Source of the DNA: an uncultured Muribaculaceae bacterium
GTDB lineage: Bacteria; Bacteroidota; Bacteroidia; Bacteroidales; Muribaculaceae
Length of the DNA: 22,604 bases
Assembly: GCA_934663645.1 (NCBI GenBank)
Contig: CAKUKR010000035.1
Location: 1-22,604, forward strand
Direction of reading: 5' to 3'
The translations under genes and the position numbers were made by a program. The notes under the pieces were generated by a model. That model was not told where the DNA came from, did no database searches, and was given only the letters and a program-made list of their open reading frames with translations. This document shows, in pieces, positions 6,863 through 13,808 of this stretch (positions are counted from its first letter, which is position 1; the number at the start of each line of letters is the position of its first letter).

Positions 6863-7465
6863 TCAGGGGTTGGCGCGGCGCACCCATGTCTCGAAGCGGT
6901 ACTTGATGCCGTCTGCGGAGGCATGCGTTTCTGAGGCTTCTGCCAGTTTCCATTCTCGCTCGTCGGGGAGGGGGAAGAACGTGTCAGCGTCGGGGCAGTC
7001 AGCATCGATGCGAGTGAGGTGTATGGTGTCAGCCAGTGGCATCATCTGCCTGTATATCTCGCCGCCGCCGATGATGAACACCAGCGGGTCGGTGACAGTG
7101 GCACGCAGCGCGTCGGCTAATGAAGCGAACACTTCTGCGCCCGGCGCGGTGAACAGCGGGGCGCGGCTGACGACGATGTTGCGCCGCCCGGGCAACGCCC
7201 CTTTGGGCAGCGACATCCATGTCTTGCGCCCCATGATGATGGGATGCCCCATGGTGAGGCGGCGGAAACGGCGCAGGTCCTCTGACAAGTGCCATATCAT
7301 GCCCCCTGCGTGCCCTATCGCGCCGTCGCGGCCGGCGGCGACAATTATGTGTATGCCGCTGCGGCGGTGTTCTGCGCTCAGCTCGCTTTGGGGGTTGATG
7401 AGCGCAATCTCGCGCAACTCTGCCTGTTCGCCGATCAGTTGGCGGATTGGTGTTTCTATGCTCAT
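6863..7465 (-). CDS. dfrA: dihydrofolate reductase with N-terminal extension
   Basis: Reduces dihydrofolate to tetrahydrofolate with NADPH, regenerating the cofactor oxidised by ThyA next door. The core starts near residue 38 (IHIIVAAGRDGAIG). Then come MIWHLSEDLRRF with the substrate-binding acid Asp63, HPIIMGRKTW and RRNIVVSR for NADPH binding, and the FIIGGGEIY signature at about 130-138. Total length is 200 residues against about 160 for most chromosomal enzymes. The excess is a ~37-residue N-terminal segment (MSIETPIRQLIGEQ...), and there is no ATG, GTG or TTG nearer the core. It begins 36 bp after the thyA stop. Confidence 0.94.
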   Translation of the reverse strand: MSIETPIRQLIGEQAELREIALINPQSELSAEHRRSGIHIIVAAGRDGAIGHAGGMIWHLSEDLRRFRRLTMGHPIIMGRKTWMSLPKGALPGRRNIVVSRAPLFTAPGAEVFASLADALRATVTDPLVFIIGGGEIYRQMMPLADTIHLTRIDADCPDADTFFPLPDEREWKLAEASETHASADGIKYRFETWVRRANP

Positions 7466-7501
7466 GGCTGTATGTCTTTGTCGGTGGCTGTAACTTTGTT
7501 A

Positions 7502-8296
7502 TTATACTGACACTTCCCCCTTGATTGCCGGCCAGGGGTCGTAGCCCTCGATGGTGAAGTCTTCGTAGCGGAACGCGAATATGTCGTGTACGTCGGGGTT
7601 GATGCGCATAGTCGGCAATGCCCGGGGTGTCCGTGTGAGCTGCAGGTTGACCTGCTCGAGGTGGTTGGTATAGATGTGCAGGTCGCCGAATGTGTGGACG
7701 AACTCGCCCGGCTCCAGCCCGCACACCTGCGCCATCATCATGGTGAGCAGGGCGTATGAGGCAATGTTGAATGGCACGCCGAGGAAGCAGTCTGCGCTGC
7801 GCTGGTAGAGCTGGCAGGAGAGCCTCCCGCCGCTGACGTAGAACTGGAAGAATGCGTGGCAGGGGGGCAGGTTCATGCGGTCGAGCTCGCCGACGTTCCA
7901 TGCGCTGACAATGATGCGGCGCGAGTCGGGGTTCTCGCGGATGTCGCGCACGGCGTTGGCTATCTGGTCAATGTGCGAACCGTCTGGCGCAGGCCACGAC
8001 CGCCATTGGTATCCGTATATATGCCCCAGGTTGCCGTCGGCGTCCGCCCACTCGTTCCATATCCTCACGCCGTTGTCTTGCAGGTATTTGACGTTGGTGT
8101 CGCCGGCGAGAAACCACAGCAGCTCGTGGATGATGCTTTTCAGGTGCACCTTCTTGGTGGTGACGAGGGGGAAGCCCTCCGCCAGGTCAAAGCGCGTCTG
8201 ATACCCGAAAGTGGATATTGTCCCCGTCCCGGTCCTGTCGTCCTTGCGGTGTCCGCTGTCGAGTATGTGCCGCAGCATGTCGAGGTATTGTCTCAT
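7502..8296 (-). CDS. thyA: thymidylate synthase
   Basis: Converts dUMP to dTMP using methylene-tetrahydrofolate, producing dihydrofolate for the adjacent reductase. At 264 residues it has the same length as the E. coli enzyme. The nucleophile is Cys146 in [12 protein letters not shown]. The DRTGTGT phosphate-binding loop, the [20 protein letters not shown] dUMP pocket and the [13 protein letters not shown] segment are all intact. It is the first gene of thyA-dfrA-glycosyltransferase and has its own consensus promoter at 8340-8371, with a 14-bp palindrome in the short leader. Confidence 0.97.
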   Translation of the reverse strand: MRQYLDMLRHILDSGHRKDDRTGTGTISTFGYQTRFDLAEGFPLVTTKKVHLKSIIHELLWFLAGDTNVKYLQDNGVRIWNEWADADGNLGHIYGYQWRSWPAPDGSHIDQIANAVRDIRENPDSRRIIVSAWNVGELDRMNLPPCHAFFQFYVSGGRLSCQLYQRSADCFLGVPFNIASYALLTMMMAQVCGLEPGEFVHTFGDLHIYTNHLEQVNLQLTRTPRALPTMRINPDVHDIFAFRYEDFTIEGYDPWPAIKGEVSV

Positions 8297-8312
8297 GGTC
8301 GAGCTGTTTTGA

Positions 8313-8326
8313 GCGGATGCATCCGC
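8313..8326. promoter_or_regulatory. perfect 14-bp palindrome in the thyA leader
   Basis: GCGGATGCATCCGC is a perfect inverted repeat lying just downstream of the predicted thyA start site and 17 bp upstream of the start codon. It could be an operator for a dimeric regulator or a small leader hairpin. No regulator gene is adjacent. Confidence 0.4.
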
Positions 8327-8339
8327 TATGTTACAACAA

Positions 8340-8371
8340 CAAAGTTACAACAATGCCGTCAGGTGGGCAAA
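8340..8371 (-). promoter_or_regulatory. thyA promoter
   Basis: On the minus strand, TTTG (8368-8371), 20-nt spacer, TAACTTTG (8340-8347), a perfect consensus match. The predicted start near 8335 leaves a leader of about 40 nt. Confidence 0.78.
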
Positions 8372-8430
8372 TAAATCGCCATCCGACGAGTCGTTGCCTT
8401 GTTGAACTTGTTGGTAAGTTGCTGAATTAC

Positions 8431-8468
8431 AATAAGAAAAGCCAGCCCCTTTTCCCAAAGGGACTGGC
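8431..8468 (-). terminator. intrinsic terminator of the short RNA
   Basis: Stem GCCAG.CCCTTT between 8441 and 8468 with a short loop and one mismatch, followed on the minus strand by TTTTCTTATT (8431-8440). There is no T-tract on the plus-strand side, so the direction is clear. Confidence 0.8.
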
Positions 8469-8506
8469 CATAACCTTAATCTTAATTTAATACTATGAAA
8501 AACACC
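8432..8506 (-). ncRNA. putative short terminated RNA upstream of thyA
   Basis: A compact unit on the minus strand: a perfect promoter (8510-8541), then about 37 nt of AT-rich, weakly structured sequence, then a 12-bp GCCAGTCCCTTT-type stem with one mismatch and a TTTTCTT tail. The product would be about 75 nt. Because thyA has a separate promoter further downstream, this looks like a free-standing small RNA rather than only a thyA leader. No open frame on this strand explains it. Function unknown. Confidence 0.55.
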
Positions 8507-8509
8507 TTG

Positions 8510-8541
8510 CAAATTTATTGATAATCTCGGAATGTGCCAAA
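8510..8541 (-). promoter_or_regulatory. promoter of the short RNA
   Basis: On the minus strand, TTTG (8538-8541), 20-nt spacer, TAAATTTG (8510-8517): perfect consensus. The start is predicted near 8505. Confidence 0.75.
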
Positions 8542-8688
8542 TTTTTCGGGAGAAAAATCCGATAAAAATTCACCAGCCTCCTCCGAAGCCGCATCGCGAC
8601 GGCGGACGCATCGGCCTCCTTGGAGAGCTGTGAGAACTACGAGAATTCTGATTTTGCGGTCACGTGAAGGTTGTGCCGGAACGGCACG

Positions 8689-9462
8689 TCACTTGGTGAC
8701 GGTGATATGGAAGCAGGGTGTCTTCACTTCGTATTTTACCATACAGCGTTCTTCGCGGCGCAGTTCGAACAGCACCTCTGCCAGGATGGTCTTCAGCTGT
8801 GCCTGATCGACGGGTGTCGCTCCCGGGTCATCGAAAAACTTGTTGTAGGCTATGTCGAATGTAGTGGCGAACTGGTGTGCGGACTGCGACGTGGCATTGC
8901 GGTTTACGCGGCGCAGCTTCTTGACAGCGTCGGGGGTGCGCAACAGGCTGGTGATGCGCAGCCGGTAGCCGTGGATGCCCTGCGACTTGGCGCGGTCGGC
9001 AAACCGCTTGCCTATCTCGTCGAGCAGTGCGGCAGCGCGTGGCACGAGAAACGGCACCGAGTGCGTCAGTGTATCGACGCGGTAAAGCTGCGTGTCGGTG
9101 ATTTTGACTATCGGCGCTGACGTGAAATAAGACATCCCGATGTCCTCAATCGGCTCGATGCCGTATTTCATGGCGAAAGCGAGCTGGTACTTGTTGCTGT
9201 CGTTGAATACCTCGCGGTACGGGGCATCGCGGAGCGACGAGTAGGGGAAGGGTGTCATGACCGCCTGCATGGTGTCGGGCAGGACATTTTCGGTCATCGT
9301 TCCTGTCACTGGCTCCTCGTCGAGCGGCGTAGGGTCTGGGGCGGCAAAGTCCTCGAGGCCGGCTCGCACCGAATCCATGATAGACGACCCGCCGCCGCAC
9401 GAAGTGGCAGCGGCAAGCGCGGCTATGGCGGCTACGGCGAGTATCGGGAACAGTCGTTTCAA
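8689..9462 (-). CDS. DUF5715-type lipoprotein, peptidase M15-like
   Basis: A 257-residue protein starting at a TTG (9462). The open frame continues upstream, but only as an arginine-rich overlap with cysS. From the TTG the protein begins KRLFPILAVAAIAALAAATSC, a good lipoprotein signal with Cys22 as the lipidated residue. The C-terminal half resembles DUF5715 and has SAHQFATTFDIAY (His196, Asp203) and CFHITV (His252). That pattern matches the zinc-ligand arrangement SxHxxGxAxD ... H of D-Ala-D-Ala carboxypeptidases of family M15. A cell-wall hydrolase anchored in a membrane facing the periplasm is a fair inference, not demonstrated. It lies 40 bp after cysS in the same operon. Confidence 0.78.
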   Translation of the reverse strand: MKRLFPILAVAAIAALAAATSCGGGSSIMDSVRAGLEDFAAPDPTPLDEEPVTGTMTENVLPDTMQAVMTPFPYSSLRDAPYREVFNDSNKYQLAFAMKYGIEPIEDIGMSYFTSAPIVKITDTQLYRVDTLTHSVPFLVPRAAALLDEIGKRFADRAKSQGIHGYRLRITSLLRTPDAVKKLRRVNRNATSQSAHQFATTFDIAYNKFFDDPGATPVDQAQLKTILAEVLFELRREERCMVKYEVKTPCFHITVTK

Positions 9463-9502
9463 GAGTGGATGTCTGTCGGTTGTCCTGTGTTTTGCGGCGG
9501 TG

Positions 9503-10981
9503 TCAGCGTATGCTCCACTCCGCGCCGTTCTTGGTGTCTTTGATTTCAAACCCGAGTTCGGCGAGTTTGTCGCGGATGAGGTCAGAGGTTGCCCAGTCCT
9601 TGGCGGCCTTGGCCGATGAGCGTATGTCGAGCAGCAGGTTGACCGCGCCCTCAAACGCCTTCTCGGCTTTCGGGTCTTCCGCAGCCTCGTTGTTGCGTAT
9701 GCCCAGCAGGTCGAACAGGAACGTGTCGAACAGGCGGCGCAGACGTTCGATGTCGTCGGCAGAGAGGGTGGTCGAGCCGTCGGCAGCGTCGTTGATAACC
9801 TTTGACGCCTCAAAGAGCTGGGCGATGACCATCGGGGTGTTCAGGTCGTCGTCCATAGCCTCGTAGCAGCGGGTCTCGTAGTCGGGCAGTTCAACCGACG
9901 ATTTCTCCGAGGGCTTGATGCGCTGCTGCAGACGCTGGTAGGCGGCGAGTATCTTCTGCAACGCCTTCTCGGCGGCCTGCAACGCCTCGTTTGAGAAATC
10001 GACAGTGCTGCGGTAGTGTGCCTGGAGGACGAAGAAGCGTATCACCATGGGGGAATACGGCTGCTCGAGGGCAGGGTGGCTGCCGTCGAAGAACTGCTCG
10101 AGGGTGATGAAGTTGCCGTATGACTTGCCCATCTTCTTGCCGTTGATGGTGATCATGTTGTTGTGCATCCAGTATCGCACGGCCTCGTGGCCCTGGGCGG
10201 CGACGCTCTGCGCTATCTCGCACTCGTGGTGTGGAAACATCAGGTCCATGCCTCCGCCGTGTATGTCGAAAGTTTCGCCCAGGTATTTCGTCCCCATTAC
10301 CGAGCACTCGAGGTGCCAGCCGGGGAAGCCCTCGCTCCACGGCGACGGCCAGTGCATGATGTGCTCGGGGCTTGCCTTTTTCCAGAGGGCGAAGTCGAGG
10401 GGGCAGCGTTTCTCGTCCTGTCCGTCGAGCTCGCGCGTGGTGCTGAGCAGGTCATCTATGTTGCGGCCCGACAGCTTGCCGTAGGGGTGGGAGGCGTTGT
10501 ATTTGCGCACATCGAAGTATACAGAGCCGCAGCTCTCGTATGCGAAGCCCGCGTCGAGGATTTTCTTGATGTACTCGATCTGCTCGATGATGTGGCCGGA
10601 AGCGTGAGGCTCGATGCTGGGCGGCAGCACGTTGAGAGCCTCCATGTCGCGGTGGTAGCGGTTCAGGTACATCTGCACCACCTCCATAGGCTCGAGCTGC
10701 TCGAGGCGAGCCTTCTTTGCCACCTTGTCCTCGCCCGAGTCCGCGTCATGCTCGAGGTGTCCCACGTCGGTGATGTTGCGCACATATCTGACCTTGTAAC
10801 CCAAGTGCTTCAGGTAACGGAACAGGATGTCGAAAGTCACGGCCGGACGGGCGTGTCCCAGGTGGGCGTCGCCGTATACGGTCGGGCCGCAGACATACAT
10901 GCCTACGTGTCCGGGGTGAATGGGTTTGAACGGCTGCTTGGTGCGGGCCAGCGAATTGTAGATGGTCAGATTGTGTTCCAC
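9503..10981 (-). CDS. cysS: cysteinyl-tRNA synthetase
   Basis: Charges tRNA-Cys with cysteine; 492 residues, a normal length. The HIGH-type motif is HLGH (residues 40-43) after the zinc ligand Cys31 in [15 protein letters not shown]. Further zinc ligands are in HLECSVMG and PHHECEIA. The KMSKS-type loop reads KMGKSYGNF. The C-terminal helical anticodon-binding region follows and ends in the [17 protein letters not shown] segment typical of the family. It lies between DUF3467 (85 bp upstream, with an intervening hairpin at 11013-11046) and the DUF5715 lipoprotein gene. Confidence 0.97.
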   Translation of the reverse strand: MEHNLTIYNSLARTKQPFKPIHPGHVGMYVCGPTVYGDAHLGHARPAVTFDILFRYLKHLGYKVRYVRNITDVGHLEHDADSGEDKVAKKARLEQLEPMEVVQMYLNRYHRDMEALNVLPPSIEPHASGHIIEQIEYIKKILDAGFAYESCGSVYFDVRKYNASHPYGKLSGRNIDDLLSTTRELDGQDEKRCPLDFALWKKASPEHIMHWPSPWSEGFPGWHLECSVMGTKYLGETFDIHGGGMDLMFPHHECEIAQSVAAQGHEAVRYWMHNNMITINGKKMGKSYGNFITLEQFFDGSHPALEQPYSPMVIRFFVLQAHYRSTVDFSNEALQAAEKALQKILAAYQRLQQRIKPSEKSSVELPDYETRCYEAMDDDLNTPMVIAQLFEASKVINDAADGSTTLSADDIERLRRLFDTFLFDLLGIRNNEAAEDPKAEKAFEGAVNLLLDIRSSAKAAKDWATSDLIRDKLAELGFEIKDTKNGAEWSIR

Positions 10982-11012
10982 GGTCAGTGAGGATAAAGGG
11001 GTTGAAAATCTG

Positions 11013-11046
11013 CCGGTGCGCAGACGGCGTGCCGCCGGCGCACCGG
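11013..11046. repeat. stem-loop between DUF3467 and cysS
   Basis: Perfect 9-bp arms CCGGTGCGC (11013-11021) and GCGCACCGG (11038-11046) enclose a loop that itself contains the CGGCGTGCCG core of the dispersed palindromes. Only a weak T-run follows on the minus strand, so it could be an attenuator, an mRNA processing/stability element or a repeat relic. Confidence 0.55.
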
Positions 11047-11066
11047 GCGTTTATCGGTAGGGTTGA

Positions 11067-11351
11067 TTAGTTTGCGTTGGGGTTGCCGTTAGTGCGGGGC
11101 TTGATTTCGCCGAATGTGGTCTCGTACTTCTTCACGTTGTCCGAGAGGGCAAAAAGGAGCTGCTTGGCGTTTTCTGGGGTCATCATTACGCGGCTTACCA
11201 CGGGAGCCTGAGGCATGCCGGGGGCGGCAAAGATGAAGTCGATGAGGAACTCGTTGGGCCCGTGGCCGATCATGGCGAGGTTGCTGTATTTGCCGTCAGC
11301 CACTTCGGGACGGAGCTGGATCTGGAGCTTTTGTTCTTTGTTGTTTTCCAT
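11067..11351 (-). CDS. DUF3467 family protein
   Basis: A 94-residue soluble protein (MENNKEQKLQIQLRPEVADGKYSNLAMIGHGPNEFLIDFIFAAPG...) with the DUF3467 pattern: a basic start, a YSNLAMIGHGPNEFLIDF core, a conserved proline-containing APGMPQAPVVSRVMMTPENAKQLLFAL stretch and a terminal helix. The family is widespread in Bacteroidetes and other bacteria and has no established function. It is the first gene of the DUF3467-cysS-DUF5715 set and has a near-consensus promoter 52 bp upstream. The asparagine-rich tail (TNGNPNAN) is likely disordered. Confidence 0.88.
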   Translation of the reverse strand: MENNKEQKLQIQLRPEVADGKYSNLAMIGHGPNEFLIDFIFAAPGMPQAPVVSRVMMTPENAKQLLFALSDNVKKYETTFGEIKPRTNGNPNAN

Positions 11352-11402
11352 TTTGATAGTTTGTTGTCGGCGTTAGCCGGGGTGTTACTTTGTTTGCAGG
11401 TG

Positions 11403-11434
11403 CGAAGATAGTCAAAATCCGCGACCCCCGCAAA
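11403..11434 (-). promoter_or_regulatory. promoter of DUF3467-cysS-DUF5715
   Basis: On the minus strand, TTTG (11431-11434), 20-nt spacer, TATCTTCG (11403-11410), one mismatch from TAnnTTTG. The predicted start lies about 45 nt ahead of the DUF3467 ATG. Confidence 0.6.
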
Positions 11435-11500
11435 TAAAAATGCCTGGGCTGCTGGCTTGGCTCTGATTATCAACCTTAAGCGGCATGGGCAAAGTCAGTG

Positions 11501-12367
11501 CTATTGCCCCCACTCATAGCTGCCGAACCAGTCGAAGTCTGCCAGCAGCTGCCAGTATGAGTCGTTCCAGGCATATTTGCGGTACTCTTCCGGCACGTCC
11601 TCGAAATTGTCTGTTGCGAGGACATCCTTGATGAACAGGATTCGGCTTTTGATGTCTAAACCGCCCATGCCGCCAGTGTCTGCGCCGCTGCGGGCTATGC
11701 AGCGCCATAGCCGGCGTACCTCCTTGTAAGTGTCTTCATTGAGCAAGTCAACGGTCTTCTTCCATGAAGGCTCTTCGGGGTATACGGACATTGCACCGCT
11801 TTTGCCGTCATATCTGACGCGGTTTTGCGCTTCGGGCATGAGCATCAGCGGTGTCAGGTATTCGTTCCCTCTCTGGCCGTTGCAGCAGCAACCGTCGCTC
11901 ACTTCGTCAAACTTGCCGTTGCATGACACAAGCAGGTTCGTGAGGGCAATGCTGTGCGGCATCTTGGGCGTATGCGCAATTTCGGTTTTTGAGGAGAACT
12001 GCCGCAGGGCGAAGTCTTCCGCCAGCTCGACACTGCTGGCGAGCAGCGGGACGCAGCTTGTGTAGCGGGCGAACTGCTCGCGCTCGGTCGCTGCTTCCAT
12101 GTTCCGTGGGATAACATGCTCGATGTTTGACTTGCCGAGTTTTCTCATACAGTAGCAGCACCGCCCGCCTTGCTGGCTGGCGAGCAGACGCTCCCAGCCA
12201 GCAGAGCCTTTGCGGTATTTCCTGCCCGAGAAACTCTTGTACAGCTCTTCAGTGTCGATGCGCGGGTGAAACTCTCGAGCCTCCTCGTCGAAACAGTCTT
12301 GCAGGAACAGCCTGTCCGCGCTTTCCGTGGAGTGCAGACGGCTGTCTGCCTTGTCAATGTACATCAT
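11501..12367 (-). CDS. ptuB: PtuB-like HNH endonuclease (Septu)
   Basis: A 288-residue HNH nuclease of the TIGR02646/PtuB type. I start it at the ATG at 12367 because the family usually opens with M-x-YI-x-K and here the residues are MMYIDKADS; a start at 12394 adds nine residues. The core reads CCYCMRKLGKSNIEHVIPR (Cys70, 71, 73; His84), then LTNLLVSCNGK (Asn144, Asn150) and CCCNGQRGN, giving the HNH catalytic residues plus two cysteine pairs for a structural zinc. It overlaps ptuA by 14 bp. In Septu the ATPase and nuclease act together to degrade nucleic acid on phage infection. The system is assigned from the gene pair and motifs, not from activity. Confidence 0.83.
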   Translation of the reverse strand: MMYIDKADSRLHSTESADRLFLQDCFDEEAREFHPRIDTEELYKSFSGRKYRKGSAGWERLLASQQGGRCCYCMRKLGKSNIEHVIPRNMEAATEREQFARYTSCVPLLASSVELAEDFALRQFSSKTEIAHTPKMPHSIALTNLLVSCNGKFDEVSDGCCCNGQRGNEYLTPLMLMPEAQNRVRYDGKSGAMSVYPEEPSWKKTVDLLNEDTYKEVRRLWRCIARSGADTGGMGGLDIKSRILFIKDVLATDNFEDVPEEYRKYAWNDSYWQLLADFDWFGSYEWGQ

Positions 12368-13793
12368 ATTTTGCGGCCTTTCCGTTGATGTCATTCAGGA
12401 CTGCCGCGTCTCCGTGCACGAGGTCAACTATCCTGCTGTAAACGGCTTTGGCTTCCGCTTTCAAGTCCATTGACAGGTATGTCAGGTACTTGTCTTCGAG
12501 TTTGCGCAGGTCGTCGTTCCTTGCCGGGGCATCCATGAAATCTCGCAGCACGGCATTGTAGTCCACGCCGATGAGGTTGGGCAAGGCTGTCGGACGTTCT
12601 GCCCCTATGGTCATTGCGAGCACTTGGTTGTCAAGCTCTTCCGATGTGTTGGTGTTGGAGACGACCGAGGCGGAGTGTGTCGAGACGATGAACTGTACGC
12701 CGGGGAAAACAGCGGTGAAGCATCCCAACACAGCCTGTTCGATGGCCGGGTGCAGATGCAGGTCTATTTCATCGATTATTGCAACGCCTGACGGTTCTGC
12801 GCCCTTGTTGAGGATGTATGAGCGGTACGCCATGTCGATTACGATAGAGTATAACCTCCTGTAGCCGGCGGGCAGGTCTTGCAGCAGGGCTGTCTGTCCG
12901 TTCCCGAATGTTATGGCGAGTTTGTAGCCGTCTGGTGTCTGAACAGACGTGAAATAGTCGATGCCGAACCCGTCAGACTGCACGCCCTTCAGCCGGGAGA
13001 TGAAGCGTGACAGCTTGCCCTGTACGTATTCAACCTCCTCGTTAAGCGGTTTCATGACGGCCTCGATGCGGTCGCGCTCGGTCAGCAGCTGCCGGTATTC
13101 CGGGTCTTTTGCGAGCATGTCCGCAGGTGCACTTCCCTCTTTAGCGGAGATAGCCTTCGCGATTTTTGCTGCCGGGGCGTACAGCGGTTGCAGCTTGGCG
13201 ATGCGGCTGCAGAGCCTCGCTTCCCAGATAGCAGTGCATGAGGCCTGGTCGTCCCACTGGTAGTAGCCGAAATTGCGGGGCATCTCGTCCATGTTTATTG
13301 CATTTAGGGCAGCTGCTGTCACCCGGGAATAGACATGCGGGTAAGAGTCGGAGTAATAAGCCAGCAGCGGCCATGCCTCTCCTCCTTTGACAGCAGCGGT
13401 CAATGTTGTGAAAGCCTCTTTGTAGCGCGAGGGGTAGAGAGAGCCGCCCGGCTGGTTGCGTTTGTACAGCTCCCATGTCAGGGGCTTGTCGCCGAAACGT
13501 CCGGAGACTTTGATGCTCGCATCAGCTGAATATTCGCGGCTGTCACTGTCGAAGTGGAAGTCCGCCGCCGCAAATCCGCGAACATTGAGGGTGCTGTTGC
13601 CGGCAGAAATGAAGTCTTTGCCGAGCGACTTGTCTGTCGAGAACATGAAACTCAACGCCTTGGCAATGGCGTGGATGAGCGTGGACTTTCCTGCGCCGTT
13701 GCGTCCGATAAGGATGTTGGCCTTGGGACGCAGCGAGGCTTCATAATGGCCGAAGCTCCGAAATCCGTGTATGTGTATATTGTCGATACGCAT
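12354..13793 (-). CDS. ptuA: PtuA-like AAA/ABC-type ATPase (Septu)
   Basis: A 479-residue SMC/RecF-like ATPase. Walker A is GRNGAGKST (30-38), Walker B VAIIDEID (337-344) with a DLHLHP D-loop region, and the switch histidine is in STHS (371-374). The middle (about 185-270) is helical and charged and would form a short coiled-coil insert. ATPases of this kind next to a TIGR02646-type HNH protein define Septu (PtuA/PtuB); the same pair also occurs as effector of some retrons, but no reverse transcriptase gene is present here. It starts 15 bp after the RSH stop on the same strand with no visible promoter of its own, so transcription from the RSH promoter is likely. Confidence 0.85.
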   Translation of the reverse strand: MRIDNIHIHGFRSFGHYEASLRPKANILIGRNGAGKSTLIHAIAKALSFMFSTDKSLGKDFISAGNSTLNVRGFAAADFHFDSDSREYSADASIKVSGRFGDKPLTWELYKRNQPGGSLYPSRYKEAFTTLTAAVKGGEAWPLLAYYSDSYPHVYSRVTAAALNAINMDEMPRNFGYYQWDDQASCTAIWEARLCSRIAKLQPLYAPAAKIAKAISAKEGSAPADMLAKDPEYRQLLTERDRIEAVMKPLNEEVEYVQGKLSRFISRLKGVQSDGFGIDYFTSVQTPDGYKLAITFGNGQTALLQDLPAGYRRLYSIVIDMAYRSYILNKGAEPSGVAIIDEIDLHLHPAIEQAVLGCFTAVFPGVQFIVSTHSASVVSNTNTSEELDNQVLAMTIGAERPTALPNLIGVDYNAVLRDFMDAPARNDDLRKLEDKYLTYLSMDLKAEAKAVYSRIVDLVHGDAAVLNDINGKAAKYDVH

Positions 13794-13808
13794 AATGTCT
13801 CTTTTTTG

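Larger units (their letters stand above)
8297..8688. other. 392-bp intergenic region between DUF5715 and thyA
   Basis: Holds the thyA promoter and palindrome, the short terminated RNA with its promoter, a GTGCCG/CGGCAC hairpin at 8673-8687 just past the DUF5715 stop, and GC-rich inverted sequence around 8580-8625. No protein-coding gene is credible. Confidence 0.6.

Noticed and set aside
6288..7493. 401-residue open frame on the plus strand
   Set aside because: It lies antisense to dfrA and the glycosyltransferase, both strong family members. GC-rich codons create long shadow frames here, and the translation has no domain features.
8495..8521. 8-codon plus-strand frame MKNTLQIY after a Shine-free leader
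   Set aside because: It overlaps the minus-strand promoter and start of the short RNA, has no plus-strand promoter and no gene downstream to regulate.
9463..9813. Upstream extension of the DUF5715 frame
   Set aside because: It overlaps the cysS 3' end in another frame, is arginine/threonine-rich, and would bury the lipoprotein signal; TTG at 9462 is preferred.
12354..13793. Retron with PtuAB-type effectors
   Set aside because: No reverse transcriptase or msr/msd-like RNA lies next to the pair; the flanks are RSH and the DUF3467 operon, so stand-alone Septu fits better.
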